NCBI RefSeq assembly: GCF_003610465.1
Contig: NZ_RAQI01000007.1
Span: 62,001-126,000 of the forward strand
From: Xenorhabdus ehlersii
GTDB taxonomy: Bacteria; Pseudomonadota; Gammaproteobacteria; Enterobacterales; Enterobacteriaceae
DNA: 64,000 nt
Direction of reading: 5' to 3'
Shown here piece after piece: positions 38,386 through 48,900 of this stretch. The notes beneath the pieces are model-generated. The model had not been told where the DNA came from. It saw nothing but the letters and a program-made list of their open reading frames with translations, and made no database searches. The stretch's first letter is position 1. Each line of letters starts with the position of its first letter. The position numbers were made by a program, and so were the translations under genes.

Positions 38386-41300
38386 AATGGCCCTCTTTGT
38401 CATCTTTGGCTCCATTGAAATCAGCCTTGCCGACACTGGCAAAGTTTAAATCCTTGCCACGCCTCAAGGCATTGATGGCACTGGTTCTGGCACTTATCCC
38501 CTGCTTGCTGTTAATTGCGGTCTGGTGGTGGGGGCCGGAATGGAAACTGCGCAACGATTATCCACTGGAAAGCCTTGCAGCGCGCTGGCTGGCAACAATT
38601 ATCATTGTCATGATGGTCGTATTCTGGGTTGGCATGAAAGCATGGCGTCGTTTGCGGAAACTGGAAAAACTGAACCTTGATGTTGAACTGAAAGTGGTTG
38701 ATCCGGTACGGGTGGATATTGAACATCAGGATCGCTATCTCGATCACTGGAAATCCCAGTTGCAACGCCATCTGGATTCGTACAATTACCTGTATGAACG
38801 TCCGTGGTACATCATCATCGGGAGCCAGAAAAGCGGTAAATCCTCACTGATCAAGGAAGGTTATAAACTATCCGAAATCGCGGCACCGGAATATTTACGT
38901 CAGGATAGCGAAGTGCCCCTGATGCTGCGTTGCTGGTTAGGGGAAAAAGCGGTCATCATCGATCCGAAAGGCCAGTTAATTGACCAGCCAGTCCCGCTTA
39001 ACAGCGACAAACCGCAAATCAATAGCCGTCTGTGGGAAGCATTGCTGAACTGGTTGGCTGAAAACCGTCAGCGCCAGCCACTCAACGGCATTATTCTGAC
39101 CGTGGATACCCTGCGTCTGATGGCTGATAGCCGTGAACAGCGTGAACGCTATGTGAGGGAGATCCACCAGCGCCTGCAAGACATTCGTCTGACCTTCCAC
39201 AGCCAGTTGCCGCTCTATTTGGTGATGACTAAAATTGACTTATTGCACGGCTTTGAGGCGATGTACCAGTCACTGGATCGCAAACTGCGCGACCAGATTT
39301 TGGGCGTGACGTTCAGCCTTAACAACCGCGATGAAAAAGCGTGGCGCAGTGAACTGGAAGCGTTCTGGAAGCAGTGGATGAACAACCTGAATTCAGCGAT
39401 GCCGGACATGATGCTGAACAATGTGGACGCTAACCAGCGCAGCGCCCTGTTCAGTTTTACTCGTCAGATTCAGGGGCTGTACAGCTATATCACCCAGATG
39501 TTGGAAGATATTTTGTATAACGATGAACACCACCGCCCTACTTTGCGGGGTGTCTATTTGACGTCGGCCCATCAACGGGGACAGATGGATGACCTGTTCA
39601 CCCAGTCCGCTTCGGCCCAGTATCACCTGGGATCGCAGGCGTACCCGACCTGGCCGGCTGGCGATACCCTGCCGTACTTCACCCATTCGCTGTTCGAAAA
39701 TGTCTTGCTGGCCGAGCCGAATCTGGCGGCGGAAAACCGAATCTGGCTGAGCCGCAATCGTCGCCAGTTATATACCTTCTCCGTGGTCAGTGCGTCGGTC
39801 ATTCTGGCGATGTGGGGGGGCTGGCATTACTTCTACCAGAAAAACTATCGGGCTGGTGAAGAAGTGCTGGCGCAGGCGAAAAACTTCCTGTCCGTCCCGC
39901 CCCCGAAAGGGGATGACCGCTATGGTAACCTCCAGTTGCCGCTACTCAATCCCATCCGGGATGCGACCCTGGCTTACGGTAACTATCACAACAACAAATC
40001 CTTTCTGACTGACATGGCGTTATACCAGGGAGGCGGGGTCGGGCCGTATGTGGAAGGCACCTACCTGAAACTGCTGGAGCAGCGTTTCCTGCCGGCATTA
40101 ATGCTGGGGTTACTGGATGACTTAAATCAGGCCCCGGCCGGCAGCGAAGAAAAACTCGAGATCTTGCGTGTGATGCGCATGATGGAAGATGCCAGCAAAC
40201 GTAATAGCGGCCTGGTCGCCCAGTATATGCGTGAGCGCTGGAGTAAGGCATTCCACGGCCAGCGTGATGTGCAGGAAGCGTTGCTGACCCACCTGAATTA
40301 CGCGCTGGAGCGTACTGACTGGAAGGACAAACGGGATAAAGGTGAACAGGATGCGATGGATCGCTTCTCTCCGTTTGTCAAACCGATCCGGCAGGCGCAG
40401 CAGGAGTTGAAAGCGCTCTCCGTCAACCAGCGAGTGTACCAGAACCTGCGTATCAAGGCCCAGGATGCCCTGCCCGCACCGATCAACCTGCGTGACCAGA
40501 TTGGTCCCAGTTTTGACAGCGTGTTTGTGGCCAGCAACGAAAAACGGCTGGTGGTACCGCAATTCCTGACCCGCCACGGCTTGATGGATTACTTCGTCCA
40601 GCAGGGCAATGAGCTGGTGGAGCTGACGGCGATGGATAGCTGGGTGCTGAACATCAAGAATAACAGCCCGGAGAAATACTCTGAACAGGCGCCGTCACCG
40701 GTGAACGATAAGTACAGTGACACCGATCAGTCGCGGATCCAGCGCGAAATCACCGAACTGTACGTGGCCGAGTACACCGCGACCTGGCGGGCAGCGATGA
40801 ACAACCTTGAAGTTCGTGACTTTGATGATTTGCCGCAAGCCATCAGTGCCATCGAACAGGTGATCAGTGGTGAGCAACCCCTCAAGCGGGCGCTGCAAAT
40901 CCTGAGCGATAACACCAATCCGCCGCTGATAAGCAACTCGCTGAGTGACAAGGAGAAACAGGTACTGACGTTGAAAGAAGACTACCGCCTGTTAAACCGC
41001 ATTAGCCGCGACTTTGCCCCGGAAACGGGAGTGCTGATTGAGCATGGTGATAAGGGCAGCACGTTACAAAGTGTCTACCAAAAACTGATGGCACTGCACC
41101 GTTACCTGCTGGCGATCCAAAACTCACCGGTCCCGGGTAAGGCTGCCTTGCAGGCCGTCCAGATGCGTTTGGACAAGAACAACAGTGACGCCATTTTTGA
41201 AGTGCAGCAGATGGCGAAAAACCTGCCGGAACCGCTGAACCGCTGGATTGGTGAGCTGGCTGAGCAGGCGTGGCGCGTGGTGATGATGGAAGCGGTCCGC

Positions 41301-41990
41301 TCGCTGGAAGTGGAATGGAACGGCACGGTGGTCAGGCAGTACAAGACCTATCTGGCAGGGCGCTATCCGTTCAATCCGAACGCCCGTGAAGAAGTGCCGT
41401 TGAGCGAGTTTGACCGCTTCTTCCGGCCGGGCGGGACGCTGGACGCCTTCTATCAGCAAAGCCTGAAACCGTTTGTGGAAAACAACCTGACTACGGGCAC
41501 CGACGGCAAGATGCTGATCCGTCCCGACGTCATGAAACAGCTGGCCGTGGCGAACCGTATTCGCACCACCTTCTTTACCCCCCAAAACGGCCTCGGCACC
41601 CAGTTTGCCGTTGAACCGGTGAGCCTGACTGGCAACAAACGCCGGGCCTTGCTGAACCTCGACGGCCAGCTGGTGGATTATTCCCACGGGCGCAGCAATG
41701 TGGCACGTCTGGTCTGGCCAAACTCGATGCGTACCGGCACGGAAAGCCAACTGACCCTGATGCCAGCGAAAAGCAATCAGGCGCCGCGCTCTGTCAGCTT
41801 TAGCGGCCCGTGGGCCCAGTTGCGGCTGATTAACAGCGGCAAGCTGACTAACGTCCAGCCGGGCTTCTTTGATGTGCGCTTTAGCGTCGATAATGGCGAA
41901 ATGACCTACCGCATCTATGTGGATGAATCGGATAACCCGTTTGCGGGCGGACTATTCAGCCAGTTCAAACTGCCGGACACCCTTTATTAA
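38382..41990 (+). CDS. tssM: T6SS inner-membrane core protein TssM (IcmF)
   Basis: A 1202-residue IcmF-family protein. Two N-terminal membrane helices (about residues 33-53 and 62-84) are followed by a cytoplasmic NTPase-like domain with Walker A GSQKSGKSS (about 147-155). A third helix is near 468-488 (SVILAMWGGWHYFY). A large periplasmic part ends in the IcmF C-terminal beta domain that contacts TssJ (SGKLTNVQPGFFDVRFS). It spans the cell envelope and forms the channel with TssL and TssJ. GC content rises in the second half. A strong terminator follows the stop. Confidence 0.95.
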   Translation: MKWPSLSSLAPLKSALPTLAKFKSLPRLKALMALVLALIPCLLLIAVWWWGPEWKLRNDYPLESLAARWLATIIIVMMVVFWVGMKAWRRLRKLEKLNLDVELKVVDPVRVDIEHQDRYLDHWKSQLQRHLDSYNYLYERPWYIIIGSQKSGKSSLIKEGYKLSEIAAPEYLRQDSEVPLMLRCWLGEKAVIIDPKGQLIDQPVPLNSDKPQINSRLWEALLNWLAENRQRQPLNGIILTVDTLRLMADSREQRERYVREIHQRLQDIRLTFHSQLPLYLVMTKIDLLHGFEAMYQSLDRKLRDQILGVTFSLNNRDEKAWRSELEAFWKQWMNNLNSAMPDMMLNNVDANQRSALFSFTRQIQGLYSYITQMLEDILYNDEHHRPTLRGVYLTSAHQRGQMDDLFTQSASAQYHLGSQAYPTWPAGDTLPYFTHSLFENVLLAEPNLAAENRIWLSRNRRQLYTFSVVSASVILAMWGGWHYFYQKNYRAGEEVLAQAKNFLSVPPPKGDDRYGNLQLPLLNPIRDATLAYGNYHNNKSFLTDMALYQGGGVGPYVEGTYLKLLEQRFLPALMLGLLDDLNQAPAGSEEKLEILRVMRMMEDASKRNSGLVAQYMRERWSKAFHGQRDVQEALLTHLNYALERTDWKDKRDKGEQDAMDRFSPFVKPIRQAQQELKALSVNQRVYQNLRIKAQDALPAPINLRDQIGPSFDSVFVASNEKRLVVPQFLTRHGLMDYFVQQGNELVELTAMDSWVLNIKNNSPEKYSEQAPSPVNDKYSDTDQSRIQREITELYVAEYTATWRAAMNNLEVRDFDDLPQAISAIEQVISGEQPLKRALQILSDNTNPPLISNSLSDKEKQVLTLKEDYRLLNRISRDFAPETGVLIEHGDKGSTLQSVYQKLMALHRYLLAIQNSPVPGKAALQAVQMRLDKNNSDAIFEVQQMAKNLPEPLNRWIGELAEQAWRVVMMEAVRSLEVEWNGTVVRQYKTYLAGRYPFNPNAREEVPLSEFDRFFRPGGTLDAFYQQSLKPFVENNLTTGTDGKMLIRPDVMKQLAVANRIRTTFFTPQNGLGTQFAVEPVSLTGNKRRALLNLDGQLVDYSHGRSNVARLVWPNSMRTGTESQLTLMPAKSNQAPRSVSFSGPWAQLRLINSGKLTNVQPGFFDVRFSVDNGEMTYRIYVDESDNPFAGGLFSQFKLPDTLY

Positions 41991-42027
41991 GGGGAAGGCA
42001 GCGCGTCAGTCTTGAGAGCAAACCCGC

Positions 42028-42053
42028 CCCCTGCCTTCGGGCAGGGGTTTTTT
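42028..42053 (+). terminator. Strong intrinsic terminator between tssM and vasL
   Basis: CCCCTGCC and GGCAGGGG form a perfect 8-bp stem around a TTCG tetraloop, followed at once by TTTTTT. It sits 37 bases after the tssM stop and 18 bases before vasL, with a ribosome binding site (AAGGAG) right behind it. It divides the structural operon from the vasL-vgrG-rhs module. Confidence 0.92.
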
Positions 42054-42071
42054 AAGGAGAAAAGCGAGAAT

Positions 42072-43478
42072 ATGGGCGAACATCCTGAAAACCTCATCAT
42101 CCGGGCCGGCGGCAGTCCGCTGAATTTGCCGGAATTTGCCGTTATCCGCGATGAAATTAACAAAACCAGCCATCCGGCGCAGCCAGAAGTGAACTGGCCA
42201 CTGGTGGAATCCCTGTCCCTGACGCTGTTCAAAACCAACGGAGTCGATTTACAGACCGCGATTTACTACACCCTGGCGCGGATGCAACTCAATGGGCTGG
42301 CGGGGTTCACCGAGGGCTGTGAACTGCTGGCGGGGGTTATCGTCAGTGAATGGGAGACCTTGTGGCCGACCCAGCCGCAGGTGCGCACCGACCTGCTGGA
42401 GTGGTTCCATGCCCGTACCAGCAGTGTGCTGCGCCAACTGGATTTTGCCGCCAGCGATCTGCGGATGATTTACCGCGCCGAACGGGCCCTCCAGTTGATT
42501 ATCGACCGGTTGCAGCAATCCGACCTGAAACGCCTGCCGCGGGTGGAAAACCTGTTATGGTTCTTCCAGAACGCAGCGAAAAAACTGGAAAAACCCCGTC
42601 AGGCGGCGAAACCGGTGGCGCCATCGGTGCAGATGCCACCGCTGGTTTACCTGTCCCAGTCGGAAGCCGAGCCGGAAATGCCTCCGTCCCCGTCACCCTT
42701 GCGCCATGACCCTCAGCCTGTTGCCGATAATCAACCGCGGGTGCGGGTCCAGTTTCCTGAACAACCGCCTCAGGGACTCAATGCGTGGCAGGGCTTTGGC
42801 CTGGGCACCCTGTTGGGCTTATTGGTGTTGGTGGGCGGCTGGCTGCTGTGCTACAAGCCCCTGCAACAACAACTCCAGGCCATCACCGACCACCCCGCGG
42901 GAGCCCGGTTGGCGTGGTTATATCAGCCTGAACTGGCGAGTTATGTCCACCAGCTTGAACGGCTGACGGAGACCTCGCCCCGGGTCACCTGGGAAGCGGC
43001 CCGCCGCCTGACGGCGACCGCAGAACACCAGTGGCCGCAATCGCCCGCCCAGCAGCAGGCGACCCGCCAATGGCAGCAGCAGGTGACCGCCCGGATTGAC
43101 AGCGTGCCGCTGACAGGCAGCTGGAATACCACCCGCGACCAGCTTCAGCAACTGGCAGACAAAATCCTGTTGCAGGAGCGTACCCGGGGCAGCTTCACTT
43201 TGTCCTACCTGAAAACCGCTATCTATGACATCCAGCGCAGCCATGGCAGTGAAGTGCCACTGGAAGAACAGTTGCGTCAGTTGAGCGTCTATGCGGCCAA
43301 AGGGGAGCTGGCACCGCCGGTACTGCTGAAAGGGATCGATGACCGCTTTAACGCCCTGCTCGGTCGCTATGACCGGCTGCGTCAGGCGACCGAACAACGG
43401 GAAAGCCATGATAACAATGCGGCCGAATATCCGGCCAAAGACCAGCCCCCTGCCGTGACACGGGACGGCGGGCATTAA
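42072..43478 (+). CDS. vasL: VasL-type T6SS protein (ImpA N-terminal domain plus membrane helix)
   Basis: A 468-residue protein. An ImpA-like N-terminal domain (INKTSHPAQPEVNWPLVESL, EWETLWPTQPQVRTDLLEWF) is followed by a Pro-rich linker, one membrane helix near residues 240-260 (GFGLGTLLGLLVLVGGWLL), and a VasL C-terminal domain. It belongs to the TssA-like family but is membrane-anchored. Homologues (TagA-like) have been linked to stopping sheath growth at the far side of the cell; this role is inferred here. It starts right after a strong terminator and is markedly GC-rich. Confidence 0.85.
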   Translation: MGEHPENLIIRAGGSPLNLPEFAVIRDEINKTSHPAQPEVNWPLVESLSLTLFKTNGVDLQTAIYYTLARMQLNGLAGFTEGCELLAGVIVSEWETLWPTQPQVRTDLLEWFHARTSSVLRQLDFAASDLRMIYRAERALQLIIDRLQQSDLKRLPRVENLLWFFQNAAKKLEKPRQAAKPVAPSVQMPPLVYLSQSEAEPEMPPSPSPLRHDPQPVADNQPRVRVQFPEQPPQGLNAWQGFGLGTLLGLLVLVGGWLLCYKPLQQQLQAITDHPAGARLAWLYQPELASYVHQLERLTETSPRVTWEAARRLTATAEHQWPQSPAQQQATRQWQQQVTARIDSVPLTGSWNTTRDQLQQLADKILLQERTRGSFTLSYLKTAIYDIQRSHGSEVPLEEQLRQLSVYAAKGELAPPVLLKGIDDRFNALLGRYDRLRQATEQRESHDNNAAEYPAKDQPPAVTRDGGH

Positions 43479-43493
43479 TCAGGGAGACATCCG

Positions 43494-45472
43494 ATGTCAT
43501 TGAAAAAGAACATGGCGAAACTTCAGCAAGGGCAGACTCTTGTCCGGCAGGGGCAGCCGGCCTCGCAGATGGCCGGCATCTTGGGGAGCAGGGGTATCGT
43601 CCCCGATGGCGCAGGGCAAACTGCGTCCGGCGGTCAGGGACTGGCCGAGCGGGCTGCCAGCGGCCAGCATGCCGCCGCCAGGGCGCTGCAAAAAGCCAGC
43701 CAGACGCTGCTCGACGGGGGGGGACAGCGCCCCGAGCGGCTTGCAATTTACCCTGACGGCGGGCGGATTGCCGCCGCAGACCTTTGTCGTCACCGATTTT
43801 ACCCTGGATGAACACTTTTCCCAGCCGTTCACGCTGGAAGTGGGGCTGGCGAGTGCGGATCCGGCCATCGACTTTCCGGTGGTACTCGACCGCACCGCCA
43901 CCCTGACGATCACCCAGGATGGGGTAGAAAGCCGCAGTATCACCGGTATGGTCGCCAGCTTTGAACAGGGTAATACCGGGTTACACCAGACTACCTACCA
44001 GATGAGTATTCGCCCGGACCTGTGGCGCACCACGCTGCGGCAAAACTCGCGCATCTTCCAGCAACTGAACATTGCCGCCATTATCACCACTATCTTGAAA
44101 GAGCATGGTATTCGTGACGTCATCTTCAGTCTGCGCCACGCTCACCCGGAGCGGGAATTTTGTGTGCAATACCAGGAAAGTGACTTCGCTTTCCTGCAAC
44201 GGTTGACGGCGGAAGAGGGGATTTTTTACTTCTTTGAATGTGGTAACGGGCGTAACACGCTGGTGTTTGCCGATGATGCCGGCTCGGTGCCGCCGGGCAA
44301 GGTGTTCCCTTATCAGCCGGGGGAAGCGAGCACCGTGGGCGAACCCGCCATCAGCAGCCTGACCTGTAGCGCCCAGGTGCGACCGGCTCAGGTGCAACTG
44401 AAAGATTACACCTTTAAAAACCCGGCCTGGCCGGCCGAATTCAGTCAGCAGATGAAGGAAGATACCCTGCAACAGCGGTATTACGAGCACTACGACTACC
44501 CGGGCCGTTTTAAGGATGAGGCGCACGGTAAAGATTTTACCCGTTACCGGCTGGAAGCCTTGCGTAACAATGCCCTGACCGGACAAGGCAGCGGCCAGGC
44601 TATTGCCATCCAGCCGGGTAAATTATTCACCCTGAGCAACCATCCGCGTGCCGACCTGAACCAGCCGTGGCAGGTGGTGAGCGCCAGTCATTCCGGCAGC
44701 CAGCCACAGGCGCTGGAAACTGCCAAAACCGGTGATTGACGGCCCGCAGATTGCCAAAGTGGTGGGGCCGGCAGGCGAAGAGATTTTCTGTGATCAGTAC
44801 GGTCGTATCCGCCTCCAGTTCCCGTGGGATCGCTATGGCAAGAGCGATGACCAGAGTTCCTGCTGGATACGTGTCACCCAGCCGTGGGCCGGACAAGGTT
44901 GGGGCATGCTGGCGATCCCACGTATCGGTCAGGAAGTGGTCGTCGATTTTCTGCACGGTGATCCGGATCAGCCGATCGTCACCGGTCGGACCTACCACGC
45001 CAGCAATATCCCGCCCGGCGGGCTGCCGGGCAGCAAAACCCAGATGGCCTTCCGCTCCAAAACCCATAAGGGGGAGGGGTATAACGAATTGCTGTTTGAG
45101 GATGCGAAAGGCAGTGAACGGCTGGCATTGCATGCGCAGAAGGATATGAGCACCGAGGTCCTCAATGACCGCGCGACCCGGGTGATGCATGATCACACGG
45201 AAAGTGTCGGCAACAACCAGGTGATCACGGTGCGTAAAGATCGTCATAAGGAAGTCATTGGCCTGGAAGTCAGCAGCATCGGGACCCGGCAGGTGACGGT
45301 GGAAAAAACCAGTGTGCTCAGTGCCAAAGGCGCCATTACCATTCAGTCCACCGAAGATGGCCTCTACCTCGGGAATGCCAAAGGGAGTATTTCGATCGAC
45401 AAGAACGGCAACATCCACATTACCGGCGACACTGTGATTATCAACGGCCAGAAAGTGATCACCCTGAACTGA
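43494..45472 (+). pseudogene. vgrG: T6SS spike protein VgrG (TssI), frame broken twice
   Basis: Three frames together encode a VgrG. The first (ATG 43494, GGGAGA upstream) gives an unusual Ala/Gln/Gly-rich leader of about 75 residues. In the G8 tract at 43716-43723 one extra G shifts the frame; the gp27-like part continues in the second frame (LQFTLTAGGLPPQTF onward) to the stop at 44739. The gp5-like part ([20 protein letters not shown] onward, with the OB fold and beta-helix tail) is in a third frame to 45472. At about 44718-44722, QALE is joined almost directly to [10 protein letters not shown]; VgrGs usually have roughly 25-35 residues here, so a short deletion is likely. No effector extension is present. 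As read, no full spike could be made. Confidence 0.85.
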
Positions 45473-45513
45473 TCCCATTAGCGATTTGAGAAAGATTAAA
45501 AAAGGAAACCCCC

Positions 45514-45933
45514 ATGAGCGCACACACTTACCCGATGAATGAAGGCACCCTGACTATTCCAGCCAACTGGCGTGATGAGACGATGCAGGTTTTTGTCCTG
45601 CCGGATGACAGTGGCGTTAATCTGGTGATTAACCGCACACCGGTTCCTCAGGGCAGCGATCCGGCGACCTATTACGCACAAACGCTGGCGCAATTTGCGA
45701 CTCACCTGCCGGGCTATCAGGAGCATCAACGTTTACAATTGGTACTCAGTGGTGAACCCGCCTGGCGGCTGGATTACCAGTGGCAAAGCCCAGAAGGGGA
45801 AATGCACCAGACGGTAGTCTTGCAAATCCGGGGCAGCCAGTTGCTGGCCTTTAACCTGACGTCACCGCACCCGTTTGAGGAAGGGCAACTCAAGGCGTTA
45901 CTGGCGGTTATCACCAGTTTTCAGGCGGCGTGA
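45514..45933 (+). CDS. eagR: EagR-type (DUF1795/DcrB-like) Rhs effector chaperone
   Basis: A 139-residue protein with the DUF1795 pattern (EGTLTIPANWRDETMQVFVLP, NLVINRTPVPQGSD). Eag chaperones bind and shield the N-terminal transmembrane region of T6SS effectors and help load them on VgrG. The neighbour 12 bases downstream is exactly such a client: an Rhs protein with an N-terminal hydrophobic region and PAAR domain. AAAGGA lies about 16 bases before the ATG, with AAAGGAAACCCCC spacing. Function by family and position. Confidence 0.88.
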   Translation: MSAHTYPMNEGTLTIPANWRDETMQVFVLPDDSGVNLVINRTPVPQGSDPATYYAQTLAQFATHLPGYQEHQRLQLVLSGEPAWRLDYQWQSPEGEMHQTVVLQIRGSQLLAFNLTSPHPFEEGQLKALLAVITSFQAA

Positions 45934-45945
45934 CAGGAGGTCATC

Positions 45946-48900
45946 ATGGGATTGGGTGACGACATTGTCACACGGATAGCCCGTGTGGGCGCAACCCATG
46001 CGGTGGGTAGAGTCATGCCCCCCGCACAGCCACGTGGCCCGGCCGCCGCGCGTGAGGGTGATATTATCCAGCATTCGAGCTTTTTAGGCGCGCTGGCGGG
46101 CGCAGTGGTCGGGGCATTGATCGGGGCGGCCGTTTTTGCGGCGGCCTCCGCCGTGATCGTCGGTACCGGCGGATTGGCCACCGCAGCGGTATTGGCATTA
46201 GGCACCGCGGGCACTCTGGCGCTGGGCGGGTTTATCAGTGATGTCAGTGCGGCGGTGACGAATATGGTGGACAGTATCGGGCCGCCGGATGGCGCCATCA
46301 GCAAAGGTTCACCGAATGTTCTGATTGAGGGCAAGCCGGCGGCCCGGGCGACAGTCGATTTAGCCGCCTGCAGTAAACACCCGCCACCGCTGATAGCACA
46401 AGGCAGTGAATCGGTGTTTATCAATGGTGAACCCGCCGCCCGGATGAATGACAAGCTGGTGTGCGGCGCCACGATCAAGAGCGGCGCAAGCAAGGTCTTT
46501 ATCGGCTCCGGTCAGGGCACCTATCTGGACATTGAGGAAGAATTTTCCGGCTGGCAACGGGCGTTGTTGATCGCCGTGGAATTTATCGTTCCACCTTCGC
46601 GCGGGCTGGCCAAAGGGCTGGGTAAACTGCTGACCAAAACTGGTCGGCAGGCGGTGCTGAAAGGGGCGATTAAAGGAGCGAAAACCGTCGGCAGTACGGT
46701 TCGCAAAAACGTCCAGTGCGCCAAAACAGCGTTTAAAGAAACCCGGGGCTTAAAACGTTACTGGGTCAGTACGAAAAAATTCTTTACCGGTGACCCGATT
46801 GATGTCACCACTGGGGCGCTGTTTGATCAACGCACCGATATGGAACTGGGGCAGACGCTGCCGCTGCGTTTTACCCGCAGCTGGTCACCGGGGCAGCGGG
46901 GCTTACTGGGGGAGAACTGGTTCGATAATTTCTCGGAATGTGTGCTGGTGACGGGAGACCGGATAGAAATCCTGACCATCGAAGGGGCTTCCCTGCATTT
47001 TGCACTGCCTGCCAGCGTTGACCACAGCATTAACCCGGATCACCCTGAATTCCAGCTCAGCCGGAAAAAATCCGGCTTTGTACTGACTGAGCGCAATAAC
47101 CCGGTCCGCAAATACTTTTCGTTGCGGGCACTTACGGAAAAAGAGGCACCTACGAGCGTACAGCGCTGGCGGCTGACCGAACACCGTGATCGGAACGGGA
47201 ATGCGGTGCATTTTCACTATAACGAGATGCATCAACTGGACAAAGTGACCCACAGTGACGGCGCAGAGCTGAGGCTGTTCTACCGTGAAGATGGTCTGTT
47301 AGCGGACATTCGCCGTACCGATAATGATCTGAATGATGTGATGGCACGTTACCGTTATCACGACAATGGCGCTTTGGCCGAGGCGGACAGTACCCAATAC
47401 TTTCATTTGTTCTATAACTATAACGCGCAGGGGCTGATAAGCCGCTGGTCGGATGGTGACCAGACAGCGGTTGATTATACCTATGATGCGCAGGGCCGTT
47501 GCATCCACAGTGTGGGCAGTGGTGGGTTTTACCCGGTACAACTGACTTATGAGCCGGGTATCACCCGTTCCACCACGCCGCAAGGCCATATCACCACCTG
47601 GCATTACAACGACCAGCAGCAGGTGACACAGGTCGAAACCCCGTGCGGTCATGTTACGCGTTACGAGTATGATGAATGGGGCAACCTGTGCCGCCAAATT
47701 TTGCCGGCCGGCCAAATCCTGACCTTGGAATATCTGGCGGATACCGGGCTGGTGACCGCCTTTACCGATGCCATCGGCGCAACCTGGCAATATCACTACG
47801 ATGAGGCTGACCGCCTGATCAGTATGACCGATCCGCTGGGGCGTGTCTGGTGGCAACAGTATGATGACAAGGGCAATGCCGACTGCTTTATCGCGCCGGA
47901 TGGCAGCAAAACCACGCTGACGCGCAATGCATTTGGACTGGTGATTGCGGCAGAAGATACAGCGGGCAGCAAACGGACTTGGGAATATGACACACAGAAG
48001 CGGCTGACCCGGCTGTTTGATGAAGAAAACCGCAGCTTGCGTCTGGGCTACGACAGCCATGACCGGTTGCAGCGACTGGCATCGGGGGGCGGGGCACTGT
48101 GGCTGTGGGAATACGATCGCCATCATCGGGTGGCGTTAAGCGATCGCCCGAATAATAGCCTGGAGCGTTTTCGTCATGATCGCCACGGTAACCTGACCGC
48201 GTGGACGGATGCGCGTGGTGTGCAATGGCATATCGAATACGGACCCTTTGACCTGCCGGTGGGACGTATCGATGGGGAAGGCCATCGCTGGCAGTATCGT
48301 TATGATCCCGACAGCCTGCAACTCGTTGAAGTCATTAACCCGCAGGGCGAAAGTTACCGCTATACGCTGGATGCGGACGGGCGGGTTATCACTGAAACCG
48401 ACTATGCCGGCACGCAATGGCGCTATGCCTATGACGGTAACGGCAACTGCCTTGAAAAACGGGATGCGTTGGGCAACGTCACGCGTTTTGAGTACGATGC
48501 CGCCAGCCGCATGACCGCGATGCATACGCCAGAAGGCACGACCACCTACCGTTACGATATTCTGGGGCGGCTGCTGGAAGTGATTGCCCCCGAAAACACG
48601 CCACTGACGTTTGAATACGATGACCAAGACCGCATAGTGAAAGAAACGCAGGCACACGGCGACATCCAACGTGATTACCCGGATAACGCAACTGTGGCAA
48701 GAACACTGCAAACAGGGGATGGTCAATGCTGGCAGGTCACATTCGAAGCCAATAAGGTGGGTGAACTACGGAGATTCAATCTTAACGGTGAACACACGCT
48801 CAATATTGAGCGGGATGACGATGGCCATGAATGGCATCGCCAGTCAGATAAAGGCTTTATCCTGCGGCAAGAACACTCCCTGATGGGACAGCTGACTGCA

